From assembly GCA_002633005.1 (NCBI GenBank), contig NMRA01000006.1, positions 1,446,442-1,510,441 of the forward strand: a stretch of 64,000 nt of DNA, written 5' to 3'. How positions within the stretch are numbered: the stretch's first letter is position 1; the number at the start of each line of letters is the position of its first letter. Below are positions 42,752 through 57,500 of this stretch, in pieces. The stretch is from Phoronis australis (Eukaryota > Phoronida > Phoronidae). Below the pieces are notes generated by a model. That model was not told where the DNA came from and did not search any database. It worked only from the letters and a program-made list of their open reading frames with translations. Position numbers and translations under genes: made by a program.

Positions 42752-44218
42752 AACAATGTTTTATAATAGATTTTTATTAATGCATAATTAATAGTCACAC
42801 AAATGTGAATCAACCAAATGAACAAGACAGTTTTAAATTATAATACACAGAATAATGCAATATTTTTACAGATTTTTACCATGTCACAGTAGCATTACCA
42901 TAATGAGTAATTTACCACAAAGTTTGCTAACCAATTGCACCTAGATTTACAGAAATTTTCTTGGAATTTGATCAAATAATGCAACCACAGAAAAAGGACT
43001 AAAGAGACATTGTACCTCTCTTAACTGTTGCCTTTGGGACGGTGTGGGCACGCTATTCAAACTGAAGAACGGCCACTCACGATGTGCACCCCATTCAAAT
43101 TTAACTGCATTCTTTGCGAGTATTGCAATCACACTGATAAATGGTGGTGTACACAAGTCAAGTTGTTCAGGCAGATTATACAATAAAGGTTGGGACAAAT
43201 GAACAAAGAAACAGCAGTTGCAATGCGCATTACTTCTCTTTTCGTCGGTGGTTGACCAGCTTTTGACGATCAAACCGTAAAGAAGTTCAATTTTTAATGA
43301 CATTTAGTACTTATAGCGGGCAATACCTAAAATGATCAGGAAGAATGTTGCCATGAACAGACAGTGATTATCGCTGACACCCATCTCTACTCTCAAACCC
43401 AAAACAAAAGAATCTGATCATCAAAGTTCTGGCTCTGTGCCAAGTGGCTTTTGTAATCCCAACTGGTAAGAAGCATTCAAAGTTGCCAGTTGACATGGCA
43501 CGGAATGGATTTACGGAGACTGAAAATTTACACAGACCGACTAATTACGCAGACTGACGATTTACCCTGACTGACGAGTTATGCAATGACGAGTTAAGCA
43601 ACGCAGCTGGTATTTCAAAATAACTGTTCATCCAGTGTAGACCCATAATAATATATCGACATCTTGCCAGTGGATTTTTACTAAACGTTTATCTCAAAAC
43701 ATTGCAAAGTGAGATCAAATATTTAGTACACATGCACAGGCAAGATCTAAAACAATAAATAAGTTGTCTTCACTAAAAAAAAACAGAATAGGCCTTTGGT
43801 TGGTTCTTGGAGAATTGTCTAAATGCAGTCCACCACCATTAAAACAATGCCGAGTTGACTATTACTCTTAGACTATGCATTCAATTTACATTAATTTCAT
43901 TCAAAATCCAAAATTAACCCCACTTTCCATATTGCACATATCGTCAGAATAATTACACAGTACTTGTAATTATAACCTAAGCTCTGTATTAGAGTTTCAA
44001 TTACATAAGGATAACTTAGTGTTACAGACGGATTGCTGTCTCACCAGATTATATGCATAGGAACAACACTGCCATTGCAATATCCCATGTGTTACAATAG
44101 TCATGCCAACAATTAAACAGGAGACATAAGATAATTCCAGACAACGTTAAAAAAAAAACAGTTCCCTAGTGAACAACCTTCGACAAAGCAATCCACACCC
44201 GTCCACAGCTTTAAGAAC

Positions 44219-44224
44219 TTTATT
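44219..44224 (-). terminator. TRAPPC9 polyadenylation signal (candidate)
   Basis: TTTATT on plus (AATAAA on minus), about 600 bp past the TRAPPC9 stop. Others exist further downstream. Confidence 0.3.
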
Positions 44225-44821
44225 TTTCTAGTGAGCAGCTGGCAGCACAGTGACTGGCCATGGAATAGATGACAGATGCTGCCACCTGATGGCACTGGAG
44301 GGTACTTCTGTTTCATATCATTTGCAAAGGGAACACGTCTGACTTCATAAAAAGAACCTTTCTGGAACAAACTCTAACCAGTCAATGTTTTTCATTAGAG
44401 AAAAGTTGCACCCTGAGTTGAAATTTTTTACAGACAGTGCGAGGAGTTGTCAGCACGAATTATGAGAAATTGGTTAGGCATCAAAACTACCATTGTGTGC
44501 AGATGTCATTCCATTAAAACTAATGTCATTTGCGAGCAATTAAGCTGGTCGCAATTGAAGTCCACAAGAACTTGAGTTAGCAAAGCTGTCAGAGAAAGTG
44601 ACATTGTACAACTTAATTTTCGTCATGGGAAATACCGTAGATCTCAACTCCGACACGTATACCTTTGAGACCTGTAAAAAGTCAATGCCTCCTCAATAGT
44701 TAGAGAGCAACGGGAATCAATCATTACATGTAATCAGTCCTCACTGTTTCATGGACGTTTCTCATTAGCACAATATTTCACATGATGACAATTTCGATTC
44801 AATTGCTCAGCACTCCCACGT

Positions 44822-47800
44822 CTACTTGACATTAATCTCGATATCAGGGCTGAACCTCCACTTGTGTTTTTTACCCTCATTGTCCTGTACGACATCACAG
44901 CTAAGATGGAGTTTGTAGAGCCCAGCACAAAACAAGACGCATGAAAGGGATTGGCTGAACGATTCGTCAGATATCACCTACAAAATGCACACCAAAACAA
45001 TTACCACCACGGATGACAGAACTACTACTTTGACCAATAAAAATACTTAACACTTTAATAACCATCCTTTTTTGTGTTTTACATCATAAATTATGACACG
45101 AATTCTAATAAAAATCAGAACTCTTCTTCTTTTGGAGGTTAAACAAAAATCTAGAAAAGTTCATCACTGCATCATGCATGCATTAATTGTGACATACAAT
45201 GTGTCAAAGTCAAATTACTCTGGGTATAAAAAAGTGTTTGGAGTAGGTAACACAATAGTTGAACAGACAGGGGACGTGATCATCAAACTTTACTTCAGAC
45301 ACAACTAAATAAACGATCATTCAAGTCGTGTGAACTTGGAAAAATTACTCAAAGCGAGCCACACCCATTTGTCCATTTCCGTACAGTCTAGTAGTGAGTT
45401 AAGTTTGATAGCGAGAGTCCTCCATTAGTCATTGAATGTTGGACTCTTCATTTTAGAAGATCAATACCTTGGACTAAAAAGAACTCAATAGCCAATCTCA
45501 AGCATTTTTTGTAACTAATCAAAGCACAGAAACAAAATTCCTGAACTTCTTGCAAAAGTTTTCACTTCTGTGGAAGTTAAAACAATCTCCGTAAAACATC
45601 CAGACAGTCACCTAAAAAGTTCCATTCGTGCATTGATTTAAGCACTGCGACGTAAAACATTTCTTGGGACATTAAAATTTTTAAAAAATTGTTGTTTTGT
45701 AGCTGTATTAATACTTAAACAGATGCAAAGTGTTTTGATTACAAATTGTAATGAGCACCTTGACATGTTTGCTTCTTGTGTTCCCAATAAATGTGACCAG
45801 ATCTTCATTCAGTGCATCCACGCCCGTATGAGCTTCACGGCACTCAACAGTGAGTGAAATCTCGTCGAGGCATATATCTGAAAATCATTAAAAATTATAC
45901 AATATAAGGAAGAACCAAGGTATCTAGGTGCATAACAATGTCAAACAGGCAACATAAAAGGGCTCAAAACCACCATTTACCTCGTTTCGATAAGAAAAAT
46001 TATCAGCACCTTTAAATCTTCTTTTATGGCATAGCATATTGCAACTTTGATTTAATTTCCAAAAATGAAAAAACAGAAAAATGATATTTTTTATTTCACT
46101 TGGCATAAAAAATATTGAGAATGTACGACAACCAACTACATTACAGTTCGTATTTTGTCAACAAACGATGTCAGGGCGTCTTTTCCGGAGATTCATGTAC
46201 TTTATATCCAATTTCCAAGTCTACAATATTATCTACTTATTCTTCTCGTGACTGTGTTCCCATGGATTTCATGAGAATTTATTACTAAAATTCAGAGGGT
46301 GGAAACAATACTGATGCAGTGCTCATCAACATAATTTATGAACACAACTCACAGCACCGCTGAACTCAGGTCATCGACTTACAAACTCATGCTTGTGGCT
46401 CACAGCAATGACTCACTGACCACCAAACACGATGCTGAATTCATAAAACAAGTCATACGCACACAGAAAACTCAGTTCAGCCATTCACAAACTCATGAAC
46501 ATACTCACAAACACAATGCACAAAATTTATGTGTGTGGAGGTCAAAGAACTGTGTTTGCTACTCGGGAGCTGTGGTTTTGCGAACACAAAAAGTGCTTTG
46601 CAAGTTCGGTACCATGTTTGGCAGTCAGTGAGCAGTGTTGGTGAGTCAGTGAACTGAATTTACCAGAACCGTGAGAAGTGTGTATAAGTGAGGAACTATG
46701 TTCATGAGTACGACAGCCATGTTGTTTCCACCCCATGAAATATGTGCCCTGAAAGTACGAATTAATCGGACACAGCAACTGACAAATGGCAACAAAAATT
46801 AACCTCACCTCCAATGTTTATCACAGTTATGTCTAAATCGATCGGCTCCCCTCGGCCAAAGCTATGCGTAGCCTCATGGTCATATGTTTCTCCACACAAC
46901 TTGACACCTGTGATCAAAACAAGTAGTCAATTTTAAACAATTATAACACGCCAATAGTGAAGACCATTGAAATCTATATTTTCATACAGAAATAACAAAA
47001 ACTACTGCCTGTGGTTTCTCTCTAAAATTCAGCTAACACTTTTAAAGACAGTGATCCTGTGCCCAGAGGTCTTCTAGCACATAGAAGGTCAACACATTAG
47101 ACGGATATGGATAACACATTCTAACTACAGATAACGGTATGTGGAGTAAAATAAGCCAATCAGAAAAGCCATTAATGGGTAAAAAGGAGAAGAATGAAAC
47201 TCAATTGCTTTCTTAAAAAATTGCCATGAGAATCCCATGCAATTCTTCCAGAGATGATCATGTCATAACGGACCTTCTGGCAGTTACTCTTATGCGTGCC
47301 ACCTGGTGATTAGAAAATTCATTTGAAGGGAACAAACTGATTTCCCACAATCCTCAAAAACCTACTCCAGTCCAGAGGTGAACTTCGTAATAAGTCCAGC
47401 TGAGCCGGTGTCCAGGTCAGCTTGTCCACGAATGTCTTCCCTTCAACTCCTAGTGACAACAGCTTCCACCGCACATCCAAGGAGTCTGCAATGCGTTGAC
47501 TGTATGACACGACATCAGAGCCGCTCTCCGATGGAAGAAGGTTACTAGGCAACAACGCAGTGATGCTGAAACCATGCAAGATTAGAGCTCAAAAACAATA
47601 GGATGATTTGACCATGGAAGTACAGTTTTCCTTTGAGTCATTTCTGAATATTGGACATTTTAAAGTTATTAGTCAGAAAACTGGCCTGCAAATTTCAGCT
47701 TTAAGAATTACGATGGTATGTTTACCTTCTCTGTGATAAACAAACAGAAATATTAAAAACCATTAAGATTTAACAAAAAAAAATTAAAAATACTGATTTC

Positions 47801-47869
47801 AATATCTGACTACAGTCCAAAAATGAAGCACTTATGAATCAGTAACAGGACTCCAACAGCAGCCTCGTA

Positions 47870-47914
<45 letters not shown>

Positions 47915-50900
47915 GCTACTTACCTGGTGGACTTTTTTGAAGATACAGCACAGCCCTTGCCACTGGTCCATGCCAGATCCATGTCCCACTTGGTAACGTT
48001 GAGGATCTCTAGACACACTTCACACGACTGAGGACTGTGGGAGAGAAGACCATGTGAACGTCGGCTCAACGTTATACAAGGAAAACTGCTTTGCACGTTT
48101 CGTGTGTGTACAGTACAAGACAACAGTAACCAGACAAAATATCAGTTCCCTATCATGGCCACTTATTCTGTCAACAGCAAAAATGGCTGTTAATAACTAT
48201 TACGAGGGTAAAATTCTAATTCTATCTTTCTTTTTAATTACTCTTCGTTCTCAGTCACAAGGGATAACTACGCTGACAATGAATGCAGCTTCCAGCTTGC
48301 CGTCATGACGGGCAATTTCGAGTCATTTTGTCTGCAATCGATACCGTTGTGAGTACCATGAGCCTGATGAAGAGTTTGAAGCGGAGTGCCTCTTAAAAGT
48401 ATGCAGGCACACTAATCAGAAAGCGGCTCCCAACAGTAGGAACGGTCACACAATCTTGCTTATGTCACCCTCACAGCCGACAGATCGACAGGCACAAAAC
48501 ATTCAGTAGAAAGAACAAACGATGCAAAGAGATTGTAAGCGCTTGTTCCCACGAACCTAATTTTCCATTCAACTTTATTACATATTCATGAACAAGGATG
48601 CATTATCAGGCTTCTATAAAACAACAGCAGCAGCAGACTAATTGGCAACAGTCAACAATCACCCAATATTCAAAAATGTACGCAAAACTAACTGGTGTAA
48701 TCTAGACTCAAAGCAAGAATTCACATTGAACAATGGTGCTGACCTTAACATGCTAACATCATTCCAAGTTTCCAAAGCAAAACAAGTTAGATTTATATGC
48801 TAATAAAATTTTGGATTATTCACTAAGACAGTGGATGCTCTGAACACAACATTTCTGTATGTTGACTTACTTCTTGTCAGGCATGACTGACCATTTCTTG
48901 AAGTAAATGGACGGTGATATGTCCAACTTAAGAGCCATTGAACAGTTCCTACAATAGTTGTCAGTCCTCCCAGGCCCTCCGGAGTAGCGGAATGTCAACA
49001 GGGCTTCGTAAGACTGAAAAATGGGGGATAACGGTTCTAATTATTTCCATAATGAGGTAAAAAATACCTTGCATGTATGACCTCCCTTTCAAAAGGTCAC
49101 AATCTTCAGTTGACTGATTTACAACCAGCACTCAGATATTTGGCGTTTTGTCAATTTCTTGGTGTTGCCATGGCAACTCAACTTTCCTGCACTGCAACAA
49201 CGTGCGACAATGGGGTACTGTCGTCCTCACAACCTTGAAGCTCATGACACATACGTGTCCTTCAAGAGCACCAAATTGCTGAAATTCTTAACTTGTCATA
49301 CTTTCCAGCCATGTGGCCTCCTTGATCGCATGACTTGTCAATCAAATTTGAACTCTGCTCAGTGATATCCAATCCTCTTCAAAATCTCTTAAACAAATGT
49401 GCCCGCTATCATAAACCTCAAATGATTCATACAAATTACCCACAAGCTACAAACAAAACAAAAATACAGCCCCTACAAGGCTCCTCATAGTTGGATTTTG
49501 ATGGAACATCATCTCACCGCGATGTGGAACAACTACACACAATGTGACCGTACCTTCTTGCTCTCACTCTCGGGCCTGCTCACAGGACTAGTGGGTCTCG
49601 TCTCATGGGTACGGACGGTGAGTGTACGGGGCCGGGGACTCAACGGTGAAGGCAGATTTTCGACTTCTACAAACAAATTGACCAACTTGCATAAAATACA
49701 TTTTATGTTATTTACAACTTTATCGACAAGTCCGCATTTAGCTAAATATCCACAAAAAGTATCGATTTCAACTACGAATAAGTACATATTTCCTGAAAGT
49801 GGAAAGTCCGAAAAATTTCATTTTCAACTTTATACCAATCTGCCGTTAATTGGATCATGAGACCATATGTTTCTAGTAAACGTTAGCGACACAAAAAGGT
49901 ACATGAGCAAAACAGCAGCATCAGCAATATGACCCAATCTTAATTGATGCAAATACTCAAACTGAAGGTGAAATCAGAAAAAAATGCTGCTACAGTTTCC
50001 TATATCATTTGGTTTTCATTTTATGCAACTTTTGTTTACAAGAAAAAAGGAGTCCTATTTTTGATAGACCCTCATGCGAAATGAAAGACTTAAAAAACAG
50101 TTCTATCAGCACTTGAAGAACAGTGCATAAAGCATAACATCTGAAAGTTTCATGTGAATCCAATCAGCCATTTCTGTCAGAGATATGATGTTTGGAAGTT
50201 AGCCAAATTTGGAAATTTTGTACGATCCTACATAAGGGCTGTTCCAGCAAAATCTGTATGGGAGGGGGGGAAGGCACTATTATTTCGTACCCACCGCCCA
50301 TATTTTTCATTTATTTCTCTAACCCATGACCCATACTTCTTTAATTATTTTTAATAGGTTAAAATATAAAATCCAACACTTGCAAACAAACTGCCTCCAG
50401 GAGGACCTGTTAAGAACTTAGATGATTGACAGACAAGAATTAGTTGTCTTGTCCAATATTGTCAAAAACTAAAGTAGCCTGTGAGCAATACTTTTGGCAG
50501 CCACCAGGTGTCTCTGTTCACCACGTGTCTATAATTTCAATGAACATTTTTTCAATTATAAGGATCTATGAATCTCAAACTGTCTCCACGATATCTTTTA
50601 TACTTCTATGTTAAGTGAATATTGGAACTTGTTTATCTTACTCCTCATAATTTTTATTTAAAAATCCTCAATTTTCTTATATGTGTTAACACCAGTTTAG
50701 TGTTGCATAACTTTTCAATTCAATAAGACTGCAGACTAACAGTTGGCTCAAATCAAGTTGCCCATGACTTGATTAATGGCTAAGTGAACATATTGCACTC
50801 TGTTCACTGGCAATATGGGCTTTTTTGTATTGGCTTGTTTTGAGATTTGAGGGCTGAAGTAACAAACCTGTCAACATTAACAGGACAAAAAATACCACCA

Positions 50901-51502
50901 ACTTTTAATGCATCACTTCTTACAGGAACGTCCACCCATAATTTGTGTTTTTTTCTGAAGACCACCACCCATGAATTTTTATTTCTACTGCAGTCCCCCC
51001 CNNNNNNNNNNNNNNNNNNNNNNNNNNNNNNNNNNNNNNNNNNNNNNNNNNNNNNNNNNNNNNNNNNNNNNNNNNNNNNNNNNNNNNNNNNNNNNNNNNN
51101 NNNNNNNNNNNNNNNNNNNNNNNNNNNNNNNNNNNNNNNNNNNNNNNNNNNNNNNNNNNNNNNNNNNNNNNNNNNNNNNNNNNNNNNNNNNNNNNNNNNN
51201 NNNNNNNNNNNNNNNNNNNNNNNNNNNNNNNNNNNNNNNNNNNNNNNNNNNNNNNNNNNNNNNNNNNNNNNNNNNNNNNNNNNNNNNNNNNNNNNNNNNN
51301 NNNNNNNNNNNNNNNNNNNNNNNNNNNNNNNNNNNNNNNNNNNNNNNNNNNNNNNNNNNNNNNNNNNNNNNNNNNNNNNNNNNNNNNNNNNNNNNNNNNN
51401 NNNNNNNNNNNNNNNNNNNNNNNNNNNNNNNNNNNNNNNNNNNNNNNNNNNNNNNNNNNNNNNNNNNNNNNNNNNNNNNNNNNNNNNNNNNNNNNNNNNN
51501 NN

Positions 51503-51587
<85 letters not shown>

Positions 51588-54500
51588 CTAATTGGCAACA
51601 GCTAACAATCACCAGGTGAAATCTAGACTCAAAGCAAGAATTCACATTGAACAATGGTGCTGACCTTAACATGCTAACATCATTCCAAGTTTTCAAAGCA
51701 AAACAAGTTAGATTTATATGCTAATAAAATTTTGGATTATTCACTAAGACAGTGGATGCTCTGAACACAACATTTCTGTATGTTGACTTACTTCTTGTCA
51801 GGCATGACTGACCATTTCTTGAAGTAAATGGACGGTGATATGTCCAACTTAAGAGCCATTGAACAGTTCCTACAATAGTTGTCAGTCCTCCCAGGCCCTC
51901 CGGAGTAGCGGAATGTCAACAGGGCTTCGTAAGACTGGAAAATGGGGGATAATGGTTCTAATTATTTCCATAAAGAACTACAATAGGCCATTCCTCAATT
52001 AAACTTTCCTCTTTCGTGAGGTAAAAAAATACCTTGCATGTATGACCTCCCTTTCAAAAGGTCACAACAGTTGACTGATTTACAACCAGCACTCAGATAT
52101 TTGGAGTTTTGCCAATTTCTTGGTGTTGCCATGGCAACTCAACTTTGCTGCACTGCAATGACGTGCTACAATGGGGTACTGTCGTCCTCACAACATGTCC
52201 TTCAAGAGCACCAAATTGCTGAAATTCTTAACTTATCATACTTTCCAGCCATGTGGCCTCCTTGATCGCATGATTTGTCAATCAAATTTGAACTCTGCTC
52301 ACTGATATCCAATCCTCTTCAAAATCTCTTAAACAAATGTGCCTGCTATCATAAACCTCAAATGATTCATACGAATTACCCACGCGAACAAGCTACAAAC
52401 AAAACAAAAACATAGTCCCTACAAGGCTCCTCATAGTTGGATTTTGATGGAACATCGTCTCACCGAGATGTGGAACAACTACACACAATGTGACCATACC
52501 TTCTTGCTCTCACTCTCGGGCCTGCTCACAGGACTAGTGGGTCTCGTCTCATGAGTGCGGACGGTGAGTGTACGGGGCCGGGGACTCAACGGTGAAGGCA
52601 GATTTTCGACTTCTACAAATAAATTGACCAACTTGCATAAAATACATTTTATGTTATGTACAACTTTATCGACAAGTCCGCATTTAGCCAAATATCCACA
52701 AAAAGGATCCATTTCAACTACAAATAAGTACATATTTCATGAAAGTGGAAAGTCCGAAAAATTTCATTTTTAACTTTATACAAGTCTGCCATTAATTGGA
52801 TCATGAGACCATATGTTTCCAGTAAACGTTAGCGACACAAAAAGGTACATGAGCAAAACAGCAGCATCAGCAATATGACCCAATCTTGTTTGATGCAAAT
52901 ACTCAAACTGAAGGTGAAATCTAAAAAATACTGCTACAGTTTGATATATATCTTTTTGTTTTCGTTTTATGCAACTTTAGTTCACAAGAAAAAAGGAGTC
53001 CTATTTTTGATAGACCCTCGTGCGAAATGAAAGATTTAAAAAACAGTTCTATCAGCACTTGAAGAACAGTGCATAAAGCATAACATCTGAAAGTTTCATG
53101 TGAATCCGATCAGCCATTTCTGAGATATGATGTTTCGAAGTTAGCCAAATTTGGACAATTTTGTAGGATCCTACATAACCTTAAATGAACACGAGTACAA
53201 TAATTATGATCATCCTAGCAGAAAAACGTTGCCGTGATTTCTTCCACAAATACATTAAAATTTAACTAGTTTAGGACACAGCATGTCTAACAAGTGAAAT
53301 TTTTAATTATTTTTATTTTTTCCATAGCAAGTAAGTGGCACCAAACAAGTATTTTGTCATCTTTAAGTTCTATATATCATAGTTATTCAGAAAATGTTTA
53401 AAAGAATTATGGGCATTCACAACGATGTTAGAAGCTTTTGAAAAATCAATAAAGAACACTTATGGAAATTGTTCTTATCCGAGAGATTCTAGCATACTCA
53501 GACCTGCTTGTTATGTAAGCAAGTCACCAATTAAAATACCATCAGTAAGAATACTAATATATATTTTTAACAAACTCTTCATCATTAATTAATCCGTTAT
53601 TACGTCATGTAGTAAACTGAAGATAAATTGCAAAATTTCCGGAACTTTGCTGATGAACCCGAGAACAACAAAGATGGTGATTAAGACTCAATCATTGGCT
53701 GCAGTTGTTGCTCCTTGCTCGTAGTTAGAGAGATGACAAAATCCTACCTTCCAGAATGACAGCGTCGTAAGACACCACATCATCAACAGCCGTGATATAA
53801 AGTGTAAAGCACGCCGACGTGCCCGGCTGGAGAGGCAGCTGAGATTTGACATTGTCGCTGTTCCACTGGAATATTTGGCTTGAAAGATCTGTGAACGGAA
53901 GCAGATTCATAAGGTTTAGTTTACATAGGCAATTTCATGACATTTTCTTCTTTTAAGAATTCCACATTTTCCGGAGGAAATTGCATGACTTTTTTCCAAA
54001 AAAAATTAAAAAGTTTGGATATCATTGCCATTTGTATAAACTGTATTCAACTGTTTCCATTTCATTTAACATTCTGACTGTTTTATGTCAACCAAGCAAA
54101 ATTTGCTAATCTGACATTAACCAACTTTTATCAGACTTTCCCATGACAACTGATTGAATTTAATAACGTTTCAATAGAAATAACAAATTCAATGTTTGTT
54201 CCAGATGAACTTCATAATTTGAAGACTTTTCATTGCTTTACAAACTATGTGATATCAATTTTCATTTCAACATGATTATAATAGGCCTGTCTTGAAAAAG
54301 CACAGTACCACTCACATTCTAAGATATTTACCCACAGTGCAGTGTCAAGCACTTGACGTGCTTCTTCACGTGCCAGTGTGCTAATCACTATATCATATCC
54401 TATGTCTTACTGAATTCACCATTGTAATACACACAAACTTGTATTATAAACCCCTTGAGTCGCAATGTTGACAAGAAATTGGCAGAAAGACAAATATCAG

Positions 54501-57500
54501 AGCTAGATGCTCATTCACCCCTTGTTAATCCACTGAGAACTGCCAGACATTTTGAAAAGCGGGTTAGCCTTACAATGCTTTTTCACCCTCCACAAAATAG
54601 GAGAGAGTTCAATCCAGGACTGACCTATTGGTAGCAAGTAACACAGCCAGGAGCAGAACCTTAAATTTATTGTGTTTACCGTATTCACTGTAATAACCGC
54701 CCAGGGCGCTTAGAAAAGTTCGTTTCAGGGGGCGCTTATCATAGCCCAAGGCCGTTGAAACTTGGTCTCCGAAACGGGTGAAATCGGAAGCTAAGATTCA
54801 TCATATTTACGCTCTGTGACGTATCTGTAATCTATGAAAAGACAAAACCGTGGTGCATTGCATTGTATAGTCACGGCTAAATACCGACATAGCGGCTAGG
54901 CTCGTGGTCTACAAATTCTGAGCACAATGATTTTTTCAGGACTGTCGGATATTATTGATAAATTGAAGACGTTACTGTAGAATTTTAAGACTGTAGGTAA
55001 AACATTTTTTGCACATACACGTTCATGGACTGGGCGCTTATTTTAGCAAAGTCTGAAAACGTGTGGGGGGGCGCTTATAGGGGCATGGGCGGTTATTACG
55101 GCGAATACAGTAATCAGTTTAGTTAGTGCAACATAATTTGCTCGGATAATGACATCAATCAGATATCTATGTAACTTGATTTCATTAATGTATGCCAAAT
55201 CTATTCAAATTCCACATGATTTTGTTTTTACAGTTCATTTTACAAAATTTAAGCTACAAATTGTGTAATTATTCAGTAGTAGAGTTAGGATAACTTTAAA
55301 CAAGTAATACCAGTTTCTTCAAAACGAATGAAATTCAAGAGCCAAAACATAATTTAGCGACACGTACATTTAACAGACCCTTCTTAAAAGAATACTTAAT
55401 ACCTTTGGGAATTTTTGAGTCCAACGTGACATCTATCTCCTCAACAGGTATATCACTGGTGTTTGTTAGAAACACAACACATTCATGACTGAAACAGAAA
55501 GAGGACCAACTGTACAGAGAATCCCTTCTGACAGAAACATCAAACACTTTCTGAGGGTTAAATCTCATAGCTCTGGTTGTGCAACAGTTGAACTAACTGC
55601 TGCATTTAAAGTGTCAGGGAAACAGCTTCTTAATTACTTCTTAGGTTGATCAAATTCCACACAGACAGATTCCTAACGAATGGAGGTTCTTTGAAAGGGC
55701 CCAAGTAACAAAATATAGGTCTGAAAACAAAGATGAAAATATACTGACAAGTCATTTACTTCAAACGCAAACTAAATACACAGTCACGCTGTATACTAAA
55801 TTTCTCAGAAAAAATAAGCAATTTGAAACATTTCCATCCAACTCCAAGCTTAAACATGAAAATTTTGAAATAAAGAAGTTAATTCCAAAAAACTGGTCAC
55901 AAACTGTCCCTCGTCACTGTAACATTTGGTTTCTGCCATTAAAAATTGTGGATGGGTTAATAAACTCGATCAACAAATTAACATTTTGACATAGCATTTA
56001 TATTTGTTGATGTCTGCATGATCTATGTGGAATCAAAATTATTTTCTGTTATTGTATGGAAAGGTTTGAAATCTATTTAATATCTCAAACAGTGTATAGC
56101 AATAGGTTTAGACGTACATTGTCTAAAAGAAAGGAACAATCAATTATGTTACTTTTAAATTGAAAGTGAACAATCACCAGTCAGCACTCACCATTGTCCA
56201 ACATACAAATGGACCATGGCACTAGAGACGGTATGACCCACGGTCGACTGGAGTCTCACATCGGGAGGGGGCTCATTCGTAGACAGCTGTATTGTGGGTA
56301 GAGCAGGCACTACTTCTATCGTGTGTTTGCTCTGCTTGATGTCAGTCGCCCGACGAGAGCGTATACCAACTGTAGAGCTGACATTGGCCAGGTCTCTAAG
56401 GCGACAGTTGCTAGGCACCCCAAGCACAACAGAGTGGTAACCTGTAAACAAAGGCACAGTTACAACATCCAGGCTAACTTAAAATGTGATAATCTCATTC
56501 ACATTACTTCAAATTTGCACAAAATTTGTAAAAATCAAGCCATGCATACATAGTACAGGTGGGTCACCAGCTTTCTAATGTGAAGCTTGCTCTCAGACAT
56601 GGTTCATGACATCCGTGCCAATGACATCCAATCAATAGCAAACTCAACTATTATCTATGGTTAATACTTTTAGGCCATTAAAAGCAAATATAAACGTTGC
56701 TTTCAACAAAACTTATTTTTTGTTACTTACAAAAAATTCATGTTCATGTAAAATAGCCCGGGTAATTATAAAAGCATTCTTGTTCATAAAACTATGATCC
56801 CTAAGGTAAGGCGTTGTCCATTATTTTACAGCCAATGGATGCAAATATTATGACAAACAGGCGATGTCCAGACGTCTAAAGGACAGCTATGAAGTGAAAG
56901 CAACTTCCACAATTGGAGTGGGTGTTGAGACAAATGCTCTACCAAGAACCAGCTTTGACATTGGACACACCTGTGATATTTAACTCTCCCGTGTCTCCTG
57001 GTTTCCCTGTCAAAATAACCTTGTGTGGGCCCGACTCTGGTGGAAGCACAAAGCTTATAGACGAGCTCTCAAACGTCAGATCTTCACTCAGAATACTCTG
57101 AAACGAAACAACAACTACTTAACAGAGCAAACAAAAACTTACTTCACTGGTCTGTAACAGCTAGTACCTTGTGTATGATTCTGTGAATTTGTGACAATTT
57201 TTATTCGAAATCACACTGCACTCTGGTACCTCCCAAATCCATCCAAAATGCCCTTAGAGTTTGCATTGGAGTTGTGCCACACATGAAAAATTCCGAGCGG
57301 CTCATCCATATTTGGCAATCTAAATCCATGCTTGAAAAGCTCTGAGCCATGAATGAAAGCCTCAAGCCACGTGTGAAAAGCCTTAGGGNCAAGAACAAAA
57401 AAAAATTATGGGTGGTTGCATTTCAAACTTATGAAAAATTACGGATGGTAGGCTGAAGAAATAAATGAAAAATATGCGTGGTGGGTGCGAAAAAAAGGTG

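Larger units (their letters stand above)
42640..44821. other. convergent 3' region of DRC1 and TRAPPC9
   Basis: No exons are seen. It holds the DRC1 3' UTR at the left end and presumably the TRAPPC9 3' UTR on the minus strand from 44821 downwards. Confidence 0.6.

Noticed and set aside
48871-49666. Using both copies of the duplicated exon pair in one TRAPPC9 transcript
   Set aside because: The pair adds 256 nt, which shifts the reading frame; copy A alone joins all other exons in frame.
50804-51696. Long open frames on both strands with poly-Leu, poly-Ser, poly-Ala or poly-Cys
   Set aside because: They run through the N gap and the CAG microsatellite; not coding.
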